This document shows, in pieces, positions 7,548 through 13,985 of a stretch of DNA of 15,561 bases (its first letter is position 1; every line of letters starts with the position of its first letter). Under the pieces are notes generated by a model. It had not been told where the DNA came from. It did no database searches and saw nothing but the letters and a program-made list of their open reading frames with translations. The position numbers and the translations under genes are program-made. The stretch is from CAIPVR01 sp049316905 (GTDB lineage Bacteria; Actinomycetota; Acidimicrobiia; Acidimicrobiales; Microtrichaceae), in the NCBI GenBank assembly GCA_049316905.1, contig JBMOJH010000082.1, forward strand, positions 1 to 15,561, written 5' to 3'.

Positions 7548-8722
7548 GGGGACCACCCTTGCAGGAGTCCCGTGAGCAGCACCCAGTTCGCCCGGATGAG
7601 GAGGCGGATGGGTTCGGAGATCAGGACGATGACCGCCATCGCGAACAGCGCGGCCACCACGAGCAGCAGCAGGTCGCGCTTGCGGACCCTGCCCTTGTAG
7701 AGCCGGCTCACTCCCTTCGCGTCCACCAGCACCGGACCGACCTTGATCCGGGTGAGCATCGTGGAGGCCATCCCGGCGCGGCCCTTGTCGAGGAAGTCGA
7801 CCATCGACGTGTGCGTCCCCACCGCCACGATGAGGTCGGCCCCGAGCTCGAACGCGAGCAGCATCGCGATGTCCTCGCTCGTGCCCGAGGCGCGGAAGAG
7901 GTGGTGCGGCAGGCCCAGCTCGTCGAGGCGCTCGGCACCCGGGGCCCGACCGTCGCGGTAGGCGTGGACCACCAGCTCGGCACCGCACGCCAGCGACTCG
8001 CCCGACACCGAGTCCATGTCACCGATGATCACGTCCGGCCGCACGCCGGCGTCGCGCAGCGCGTCGGCACCGCCGTCGACGGCCACCACCACGGGACGCA
8101 TCTCACGCAGGTAGCCCGACTGGCGAAGCAGCGCGAGGTCCTCGCGGTAATCCGCGCCCCGCACCACGATCAGGACCTGACGGCCGCGCCAGTCCACGCC
8201 GAGGTCGGGCAGCTCCATGTCGTCGTCGAGCAGGTCGCGGTTGTGCTCGACGTACTCCACGGTGTTGCCCACGAACTCGGCGAGGGTCTCGCCGAGCCGG
8301 GCCCGGCTCTCGCCGTGCACCGCGAGGACGGCCGCCTCGCTCTGACGTATGCCGGCGGCGACCACCTCGTCACCCCGGCGGACCTCCCCGCCCTCCACCG
8401 TGACCTCGTCGCCCTCGGCGATGCGTTCCATCACCGCGGGGCCGAGGTCGTCGACCAGCGGGATCCCGGCGCGCAACACCAGCAGCGGCCCGTCGTTGGG
8501 GTACCGGCCCGTGCTCGAGCGGGCGGCGTTGAGCACCGCGGCGGGTTGGGACTCCACGAGTGACTCGGCCGCCACCCGGTCCAGGTCCTCGTGATCGATG
8601 ACCGCCACGTCACCGGCGCGGAGACGACCGACGAGCCGTTTCGTGCGGTGGTCGACGCGGGCGGTGCCCACCACCGCCCCGGGTGCCGCGTCCGCGTCGC
8701 GGCGCCGGAAGATCCCCGTCAC
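7544..8722 (-). CDS. steA: SteA-like cytokinetic protein with thiamine-pyrophosphokinase-like domain
   Basis: 392 residues. An N-terminal domain of about 180 residues (DHRTKRLVGRL, STGRYPNDGP, DLGPAVMERI) is followed by a region like the thiamine pyrophosphokinase catalytic domain, with VDGGAD at 215-220 and PDVIIGDMDSVS at 229-240, the Asp-rich site of that fold. A single membrane helix lies near the C-terminus (about 350-372). Such proteins were long annotated as thiamine pyrophosphokinase-like; in Corynebacterium the homologue SteA localises to the cytokinetic ring and acts with SteB to activate peptidoglycan hydrolysis at division. No thiamine genes are nearby, so a metabolic role is unlikely. 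The GTG start at 8722 overlaps the recN stop (GTGA), and its stop overlaps the steB start. Confident call by domain order and synteny. Confidence 0.9.
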   Translation of the reverse strand: MTGIFRRRDADAAPGAVVGTARVDHRTKRLVGRLRAGDVAVIDHEDLDRVAAESLVESQPAAVLNAARSSTGRYPNDGPLLVLRAGIPLVDDLGPAVMERIAEGDEVTVEGGEVRRGDEVVAAGIRQSEAAVLAVHGESRARLGETLAEFVGNTVEYVEHNRDLLDDDMELPDLGVDWRGRQVLIVVRGADYREDLALLRQSGYLREMRPVVVAVDGGADALRDAGVRPDVIIGDMDSVSGESLACGAELVVHAYRDGRAPGAERLDELGLPHHLFRASGTSEDIAMLLAFELGADLIVAVGTHTSMVDFLDKGRAGMASTMLTRIKVGPVLVDAKGVSRLYKGRVRKRDLLLLVVAALFAMAVIVLISEPIRLLIRANWVLLTGLLQGWSP

Positions 8723-10320
8723 CGGGTGGCCCGACGACGGTCCGCCACGGCGAGCAGCTCACGGGCGTGACGGCGGGCGGTGTCGGACTCGGGCGAGCCG
8801 GACAGCATGCGCGACAGCTCCACCACGCGGTCGTCCTCGCCGAGCGCCTCCACCGTGGTGACCGTCGCCGCACCGTCTGCCGCCTTCGACACCAGGAGCT
8901 GGTGGTCCGCCACCGCCGCCACCTGCGGCAGGTGCGTGACCACGAGGACCTGCCGCTCGGAGGCGAGCCCGGCCAGCGCCTCGCCCACCGCCGTGGCGGC
9001 GGCGCCACCGACGCCCGCGTCCACCTCGTCGAAGACCATCGTGGGCGGCCCGCCGGACAGTACGAGGCGCAGCGCGAGCATCACGCGGCTCAGCTCGCCC
9101 CCCGACGCCACCCGCGAGAGCGGCCCGGACGGAGCGCCCTGGTTCGCCGCGAGCCGCACCTCCACGCCCTCACCGGCACCGGGCAGCTGGTCGGTGTCCT
9201 CCACCGCCACCTCGACCACGGCGCCCGCCAGTGCCAGGGCGGCGAGCTCCCGTTCCAGTCGACGGGCGAGCTCGGGCGCGGCGGCACGGCGCTCGGCCCC
9301 GAGGCGTGCCGAGACCTCGAGCAGCTCGGCGCGGGCGTCGGCCAGCGCGGCGGTCACCTCCGCCCGACGCTCCGCCAACCCCTCGAGCTCGGCCAGGCGG
9401 GCCGCGGTGGCCTCGGCGTGGGCGAGCACCTCGGCGAGGTCCTCCCCGTACTTCCGCCGCAGCTCCACCAGGGCGTGGCGGCGCTCCCGCACCGCGGTCA
9501 GACGCTCCTCGTCGGGTTCGATCCCCTCGGCGGTCGACCGCAGCTCCCGGGCGACGTCCGCCGCCTCGACCGACAGCCGGCCGAGGGCCGCCGCCGCGGC
9601 CTCGAACGGGGCGCGGCCCTGCACCGCGGCCGCGGCACGCGCGAGCAGATCGGCGGCCGCGCCCTCCTCCGCCACGAGGTCCACCGCCGTGACGGCGGCC
9701 TCCCGATGGGCGAGGGCGCCGGCCAACAGGTCCTCCTCGCGGTCGAGCTCCTCCTCCTCACCGGGCCTCGGCGCGACCCGCCCGATCTCGTCGAGCTGGT
9801 ACCTCAGCAGGTCCACCTCCCGGGCCCGGGCCCGTTCGTCACCCCCGAGCGCGTCGAGCTCGGCCTCCAGGCCCCGCACGCCGTCGCGGGCCCGTCGCAG
9901 CTCGCCGCGATCGACCCCGGCGAACCTGTCGAGCGCGTCGCGCTGACGCGACGGTCGCAGCAGGCCCTGCTGGGCGTGCTGACCGTGCAGCTCGAGCAGC
10001 TCATCGGTCAGCTCCGACAGCTCCCCGGCGGTGGCGAGGGCGCCGTTCACGTAGGCGCGTGAGCGTCCCGTGGCCGGCACCACCCGGCGCAGCACCCACT
10101 CCGTGTCGCCGACGACGAAGAGGCCCTCCACCTCGGCGGCCTCGCTGCCGGCGCGCACCCTCGAGGGGTCGGGCTTCCCGCCCCGCAGCAGGTGCAGCGC
10201 CTCGACGAGCATCGTCTTGCCGGCCCCGGTCTCACCCGTGAGCGCCACGAGTCCGGGCCTGAGCGGCACGCGCGCCGCCGCGATGACCCCCAGGTTGTGC
10301 ACCGCGAGCTCCACCAGCAT
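8719..10320 (-). CDS. recN: DNA repair protein RecN
   Basis: 533 residues, close to the E. coli length of about 550. RecN is an SMC-like ATPase that acts on double-strand breaks and assists RecA. Visible features are Walker A GETGAGKT (29-36), a long Glu/Arg/Ala-rich coiled-coil middle (about 150-370) with a QHAQQGLL segment near residue 110, the ABC signature SGGELSRVMLALRL starting at S406, Walker B TMVFDEVDAGVGG with D431-E432, and a switch motif VTHLPQVAA. The ATG at 10320 begins MLVELAVHNLGVI, the normal family start. No Shine-Dalgarno sequence is visible, and a TACGCT hexamer lies 9 nt upstream, so the transcript may be nearly leaderless. The gene follows nadK after 49 nt, the largest gap between tlyA and the MraY-like gene. 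Confidence 0.97.
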   Translation of the reverse strand: MLVELAVHNLGVIAAARVPLRPGLVALTGETGAGKTMLVEALHLLRGGKPDPSRVRAGSEAAEVEGLFVVGDTEWVLRRVVPATGRSRAYVNGALATAGELSELTDELLELHGQHAQQGLLRPSRQRDALDRFAGVDRGELRRARDGVRGLEAELDALGGDERARAREVDLLRYQLDEIGRVAPRPGEEEELDREEDLLAGALAHREAAVTAVDLVAEEGAAADLLARAAAAVQGRAPFEAAAAALGRLSVEAADVARELRSTAEGIEPDEERLTAVRERRHALVELRRKYGEDLAEVLAHAEATAARLAELEGLAERRAEVTAALADARAELLEVSARLGAERRAAAPELARRLERELAALALAGAVVEVAVEDTDQLPGAGEGVEVRLAANQGAPSGPLSRVASGGELSRVMLALRLVLSGGPPTMVFDEVDAGVGGAAATAVGEALAGLASERQVLVVTHLPQVAAVADHQLLVSKAADGAATVTTVEALGEDDRVVELSRMLSGSPESDTARRHARELLAVADRRRATR

Positions 10321-10329
10321 GACCGCGCG

Positions 10330-10335
10330 AGCGTA
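10330..10335 (-). promoter_or_regulatory. Possible -10 element just upstream of recN
   Basis: The minus strand reads TACGCT (TANNNT), with 9 nt between it and the recN ATG. A start about 7 nt downstream would give a leader of only about 2-3 nt, consistent with the missing Shine-Dalgarno sequence. No -35 of TTGACA type, no TTGTCRGTG-like PafBC element and no actinobacterial LexA box is seen at the right distance. Weak on its own. Confidence 0.28.
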
Positions 10336-10369
10336 AACGGCCCGCCCCCGAGGGTGGCGCCATGGGCGC

Positions 10370-11218
10370 TCAGCGCTCGCCGAGGGCGAACTTCGAACGC
10401 AGGACGCTGTGGAAGTCGCGCTCGCCGAAGGTGACCAGACGGGCCGGGCGGCCGTCGCCGGTACACCGCACGAGGTCACCGGGCTGCAGGGGACCCGACG
10501 CCCGGCCGTCCACGGACAGGCCCGCCGGGCGGTCGCCGCCCACCCGGACGGTCACCGCGCAGTCCGGGCGCAGCACCATCGCCCGGTCGAAGAGCATGTG
10601 CGCCGCGACCGGGACCATGAGGACCGCACGGTGGCGCGGGTCGATGATCGGGCCCCGCACGGAGAAGGCATACGCGGTGGAGCCGGTGGGCGTCGCCAGG
10701 ATCAGCCCGTCGGCCACGTACGAGGTGAAGGGGCGGCCATCGAGGTCCACCTCGAGGCGCACGGTGTGGCCCATGCCGGACTTCTCGACCACCGCCTCGT
10801 TGAGCGCCACGAGGCGTTCCTCGCCGGAACCCGCCCGCTGGATCGTCACGGCGAGCCGCATCCGCTCCTCGAGCGCGTACGACCCGGCGAGGAAGCGCTT
10901 GAGCGCCATGCGGACCGAGCCGGGCTCCACCTCGGTGAGGTAGCCGAGCTGGCCCAGGTTCACCCCGAGGACCGGCACGTCGTCGGCCGCGGCGAGGTCC
11001 GCGGCGCGCAGCATCGTCCCGTCGCCGCCGAAACTGACGACCAGGTCCGCCCCGGGGGCGAGGCCCGCGGTGGGCACGCCCAGATCGGGCCGGCCGAGCA
11101 GTGCGGCCTCGTCGTGGTCGAGGCGCACCTCGTGGTCGCGTTCCTCGAGCCAGTCGACCGTCTCGCGGGCGAGCTCGAGTGACTTCTCCCGGTGCAGCAC
11201 CAGCGCGATGGAGCTCAT
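10370..11218 (-). CDS. nadK: NAD kinase
   Basis: 282 residues, the usual size for this cytosolic enzyme that phosphorylates NAD to NADP with ATP or polyphosphate. Diagnostic motifs are the GGDGTML site at 64-70, LGVNLGQLGYLTEV, NEAVVEK and the second conserved motif ATPTGSTAYAFSVRGPI, followed by GLSVDGR near the C-terminus. The ATG at 11218 overlaps the tlyA stop (ATGA), so translation is probably coupled. The frame stays open far upstream, but that is a shadow over tlyA. NADP supply has no obvious tie to its neighbours; the tlyA-nadK-recN order is an old conserved arrangement in Gram-positive bacteria. Confidence 0.97.
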   Translation of the reverse strand: MSSIALVLHREKSLELARETVDWLEERDHEVRLDHDEAALLGRPDLGVPTAGLAPGADLVVSFGGDGTMLRAADLAAADDVPVLGVNLGQLGYLTEVEPGSVRMALKRFLAGSYALEERMRLAVTIQRAGSGEERLVALNEAVVEKSGMGHTVRLEVDLDGRPFTSYVADGLILATPTGSTAYAFSVRGPIIDPRHRAVLMVPVAAHMLFDRAMVLRPDCAVTVRVGGDRPAGLSVDGRASGPLQPGDLVRCTGDGRPARLVTFGERDFHSVLRSKFALGER

Positions 11219-12048
11219 CGAGCGGTCCCCGGCCCGTCCCCGCCGGCAGCCTCGGTCCCGGCGGTCACCGCATGCACTGCGGCCTCCCACCCGTCGGCGT
11301 CGAGCCGCCCGGGCGCGTCGCCGCGACGCAGGAGGAGGAGGAACTCCACGTTGCCGTCGGCGCCGCGGAGGGGTGAGGTCATGACCCCCATGATGGACGC
11401 TCCGGCAGCCAGCGCGGCGCCTCCCACCGCTCGTAGCGCCCCGGCGCGCACCGCGGGGTCGCGGATCACGCCGCGTCCGCGGTCCACCTCGGCCCGGCCG
11501 GCCTCGAACTGCGGCTTCACGAGCAGCACCAGCCATCCCCGGGCCTCGACACACGCCACGAGCACGTCCATCACCGTGCCGAGCGAGATGAAGGACAGGT
11601 CCGCGACCGCAGCGTCGAACGATCCGAGCTCCGCGGGATCGACGTGGCGCAGGTTCGTGCGCTCCCGCACCTCCACACGCGCATCGGCCCGCAGCCGCTC
11701 GTGGAGCTGGCCGTGGCCCACGTCGAGCGCCACCACCTCGGCCGCGCCCGCCTGGAGGAGGCAGTCGGTGAACCCGCCGGTCGACGCGCCGGCGTCGAGC
11801 ACCCGGGCGCCGGTCGGATCGAGGCCGAACCCCCCGAGCGCCGCCGCGAGCTTCTCGCCGCCGCGACCCACGAACCTGGGTGGGTCGCCCTCGACCACGA
11901 GCGCCTCGCCGGCGTCCACCAACCGGGTCACCTTCACGGCGGGGGCACCGCCCACCCGCACGCGGCCCGCCTCGACCAGCTCGCGGGCGCGGGCCCGGGA
12001 CGGCACGAGGCCCCTCCGGACCAGCTCCGCGTCCAACCTCCGGCGCAC
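11215..12048 (-). CDS. tlyA: TlyA-family rRNA 2'-O-methyltransferase
   Basis: 277 residues. An S4 RNA-binding domain (about 1-60, RRRLDAELVRRGLVPSRARA) precedes an FtsJ/RrmJ-type methyltransferase domain with the SAM loop VLDAGASTGGFTDCLL (83-98). The proposed catalytic set K66, D150, K178 and E235 lines up, with a constant small offset, with K69-D154-K182-E238 recalled for M. tuberculosis TlyA. TlyA methylates the 2'-O of C1409 in 16S and C1920 in 23S rRNA and so confers capreomycin sensitivity. The interdomain linker reads PRFVGRGGEK, where the mycobacterial one has an R-x-W-V tetrapeptide, a possible difference. The GTG start at 12048 lies 9 nt after the HAD gene stop; no clear Shine-Dalgarno sequence is visible. 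The tail after about 250 is Gly/Ala-rich. Confidence 0.95.
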   Translation of the reverse strand: MRRRLDAELVRRGLVPSRARARELVEAGRVRVGGAPAVKVTRLVDAGEALVVEGDPPRFVGRGGEKLAAALGGFGLDPTGARVLDAGASTGGFTDCLLQAGAAEVVALDVGHGQLHERLRADARVEVRERTNLRHVDPAELGSFDAAVADLSFISLGTVMDVLVACVEARGWLVLLVKPQFEAGRAEVDRGRGVIRDPAVRAGALRAVGGAALAAGASIMGVMTSPLRGADGNVEFLLLLRRGDAPGRLDADGWEAAVHAVTAGTEAAGGDGPGTAR

Positions 12049-12057
12049 CGGGTGAGG

Positions 12058-12831
12058 CTACCGGGCGCCCGCCACGAGCCCGGCGAGGTCGTCGGCCACC
12101 GCCCAGGGATCGGGCCGCACCGGCAGGTCTCCCCGACCCGTCACGCCGCTGAGCACCAGGCCGAACCGGGCACCGAGGCGCAGGGCGAGTTCGCCGTCGG
12201 TCGAGGGCAGATCCCCCACGACCACGTCGACCGGGCCGTGGCGGGCCACGAGCAGTTCCGCCATCGCCGCGTGAGGCTTGCCGCAGACCTCGGGCTCCCG
12301 CCCGGCCGCCACGGCCACCGCGGCGATGATCGCCCCTGCGCCCGGGAGCAGTCGCGGGCCGGCCGGCCCGGAGTGCGGGAAGGTGGGATCGGCGTTCGTC
12401 GCCAGGAAGGTCGCGCCCGTCCGGACCGCATCCGCCGCCCAGCCGGTACGCGACCGGTCCCAGTCCTCGTGCGCGCCCACCACCACCGCGTCCACCGGCG
12501 GCGGACCGCCCGGACCCACGGCCCGGGCGTCCACGGCCTCCCGGCCCGATGCCCGCACCACCTCCACCAGCGAGGGGTCGCCCAGCACCAGCACGGTCGA
12601 GCCCGGTTCGCATCGGGCGGCCGCCGCCTCGGCGGAGGTGACCACCAACGCCTCGGTCACGCCGTGCGCCGCGAGCTGGTCCTGCTTCACCTCCGGCGCC
12701 AGGGCGTGGTTGGTGCAGAAGACCACCGTGTGGCCCTCGGAGCGCAGCCGGTCGACCGCCCCCGGCGCGCCCGCGATCGTGCGCTCACCCCACCACATCA
12801 CCCCGTCGAGGTCGATGACCCACGTCGCCAC
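12058..12831 (-). CDS. HAD-IIA family sugar/glycerol phosphatase
   Basis: 257 residues with all four HAD motifs: D7-x-D9-G (nucleophile and acid), T40-N41, K185 in CGKPHAAM, and GDLPSTDGELA with D207 and D212. The large C2-type cap between motifs II and III is that of the HAD-IIA (NagD/PGP) group. The syntenic M. tuberculosis gene Rv1692 was reported as a D,L-glycerol-3-phosphate phosphatase in polar-lipid recycling, so the same activity is likely but not proven here. The GTG at 12831 is the only sensible start; the frame remains open upstream without a start that fits the family. The stop lies 9 nt before tlyA, so this is probably the first gene of the long minus-strand cluster, diverging from the aldolase gene. 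Confidence 0.9.
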   Translation of the reverse strand: MATWVIDLDGVMWWGERTIAGAPGAVDRLRSEGHTVVFCTNHALAPEVKQDQLAAHGVTEALVVTSAEAAAARCEPGSTVLVLGDPSLVEVVRASGREAVDARAVGPGGPPPVDAVVVGAHEDWDRSRTGWAADAVRTGATFLATNADPTFPHSGPAGPRLLPGAGAIIAAVAVAAGREPEVCGKPHAAMAELLVARHGPVDVVVGDLPSTDGELALRLGARFGLVLSGVTGRGDLPVRPDPWAVADDLAGLVAGAR

Positions 12832-13004
12832 GGCGGCAGCATCGCACAGGGGGCCGCACCCACCGGGCCGGGACCGAGCCGGTATGGGGCCGTCCCGTGG
12901 CCGTCCCCCGAATGGTCCGGACCGGCGGCGTGTGGAACCCTGTCGTCCGTCGCGCGGCACAGGGGCCCGCGCCCAGGGGATTCTCGAACGGGAGGTGTCC
13001 GTCA
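12832..13004. promoter_or_regulatory. Divergent intergenic region (HAD phosphatase / aldolase)
   Basis: These 173 bases must hold the promoters for the plus-strand aldolase gene and probably for the minus-strand cluster. A strong Shine-Dalgarno sequence GGAGGTG at 12991-12997 lies 7 nt before the aldolase ATG and matches the 16S tail over seven bases. A spaced inverted repeat CCCTGT (12938-12943) / ACAGGG (12959-12964) could be an operator. GGCCGTCCC occurs twice around 12887-12906. I found no convincing -35/-10 pair on either strand. Confidence 0.5.
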
Positions 13005-13886
13005 ATGGACCAGGAGCAGCTCGACAAGGTGCGCAACGACGCCGGCTTCATCGCCGCGCTCGACCAGAGTGGCGGGAGCACCCCGAAGGCGCTGCGCCTC
13101 TACGGGGTCGAGGAGTCGGAGTACTCCGGCGACGAGCAGATGTTCGACCTCATCCACCAGATGCGCACCCGCATCATCACCAGCCCCTCGTTCGGCGGCG
13201 ACCGGGTGCTCGGCGCCATCCTGTTCGAGCAGACCATGGACCGCGAGATCGACGGGATCGGCACCGCGGAGTACCTCTGGCAGCGCAAGCAGGTCGTGCC
13301 GTTCCTGAAGGTCGACAAGGGCCTGGCCGACGAGGCCGACGGCACCCAGGTGATGAAGCCCATCCCCGACCTCGACGTGGTGTGCGAGAAGGCCGTGGGC
13401 CACGGGGTGTTCGGCACCAAGATGCGCTCGGTCATCAAGGTGGCGAACGAGGCCGGCATCACCGCCAACGTCGCGCAGCAGTTCGAGTTCGGCCGCCAGA
13501 TCCTGGGCCACGGCCTGGTGCCGATCATCGAGCCCGAGGTCGACATCAACAGCCCGTCCAAGGCGGCCGCCGAGGAGCTCCTCGCCGCCCGGATCACCGC
13601 CGAGCTCGACGGCGTGGACGAGCCGATCATGCTGAAGCTGACGCTGCCGGAGACCGACGGCTTCTACTCCGACCTGATCGCCCACCCGAAGGTCCTGCGG
13701 GTGGTGGCGCTCTCCGGTGGCTACAGCCGCGATGAGGCCAACGCCCGCCTCGCCCGGAACCCCGGGATGATCGCGAGCTTCAGCCGGGCCCTCACCGAGG
13801 GCCTCTCGGCGAAGCAGAGCGATGCGGAGTTCGACGCCGCGCTCGACGCGTCGATCGGCAGCATCTTCGCCGCCTCCTCGACCTGA
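13005..13886 (+). CDS. fda: Class I fructose-bisphosphate aldolase (FdaA type)
   Basis: 293 residues, closely matching the staphylococcal-type class I aldolase (about 296 residues) over its full length. The enzyme reversibly cleaves fructose 1,6-bisphosphate to dihydroxyacetone phosphate and glyceraldehyde 3-phosphate through a Schiff base, without metal. Recognisable blocks are GFIAALDQSGGSTPKAL, MRTRIITSPSF, GAILFEQTMDREI, VPFLKVDKGLADE, GTKMRSVI, VPIIEPEVDIN with E176, MLKLTLPE with the likely Schiff-base lysine K211, VVALSGGYSRDEAN and MIASFSRALTEGL. The ATG at 13005 follows an ideal GGAGGTG ribosome site, suggesting strong expression. The frame is open upstream to at least 12897, but that part is not family-like. 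It is a single gene on the plus strand, between genes that are usually neighbours on one strand. Confidence 0.96.
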   Translation: MDQEQLDKVRNDAGFIAALDQSGGSTPKALRLYGVEESEYSGDEQMFDLIHQMRTRIITSPSFGGDRVLGAILFEQTMDREIDGIGTAEYLWQRKQVVPFLKVDKGLADEADGTQVMKPIPDLDVVCEKAVGHGVFGTKMRSVIKVANEAGITANVAQQFEFGRQILGHGLVPIIEPEVDINSPSKAAAEELLAARITAELDGVDEPIMLKLTLPETDGFYSDLIAHPKVLRVVALSGGYSRDEANARLARNPGMIASFSRALTEGLSAKQSDAEFDAALDASIGSIFAASST

Positions 13887-13924
13887 CCGGCAGCCCGATC
13901 GGGGCCGCCCGCCATGGACCGCTA

Positions 13925-13963
13925 CGACCGACCGCGACGACCGACCACGACGACCGACCACGA
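13925..13963. repeat. 13-nt tandem repeat, three copies
   Basis: The unit CGACCGACCACGA occurs at 13938-13950 and 13951-13963, and with one change (CGACCGACCGCGA) at 13925-13937, head to tail without gaps. It lies in the 97-nt gap between two convergent genes, next to a hairpin. It carries no open frame of its own. It may be simple slippage of GC-rich DNA or a protein-binding array. Confidence 0.85.
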
Positions 13964-13985
13964 CGACGGCCCGCCCCCCGTCGTC
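13962..13985. terminator. Candidate bidirectional terminator hairpin
   Basis: A perfect 8-bp inverted repeat, GACGACGG (13962-13969) and CCGTCGTC (13978-13985), encloses an 8-nt loop made only of G/C. It overlaps the stop codon of the minus-strand TPR gene and lies 76 nt past the aldolase stop, so it could end both transcripts. There is no T-run on either side, as is common for actinobacterial hairpins. A weaker bulged hairpin sits at 13889-13906 just after the aldolase stop. Confidence 0.45.

Noticed and set aside
7544..8722. Thiamine pyrophosphokinase as the function of the recN-adjacent gene
   Set aside because: Although the Asp-rich TPK-like site is present, the extra N-terminal domain, C-terminal membrane helix and steB neighbour identify a SteA-type protein.
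8683..10062. Long plus-strand open frame opposite recN
   Set aside because: Shadow of the RecN coiled-coil codons; RecN motifs on the minus strand are unambiguous.
10386..10400. GCGAACTTCGAACGC near recN as a LexA (SOS) box
   Set aside because: The two CGAAC elements are in direct, not inverted, orientation, the spacing differs from the actinobacterial box, and it lies inside the nadK coding sequence.
11219..12613. Upstream extension of the nadK frame through tlyA and the HAD gene
   Set aside because: Arg/Gly-rich antisense-like composition; the ATG at 11218 gives a full-length NAD kinase and overlaps the tlyA stop.
12938..12964. CCCTGT/ACAGGG inverted repeat as an operator for the aldolase gene
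   Set aside because: Only six base pairs with a 15-nt spacer; expected often by chance at this GC. Mentioned in the intergenic entry but not claimed as a site.
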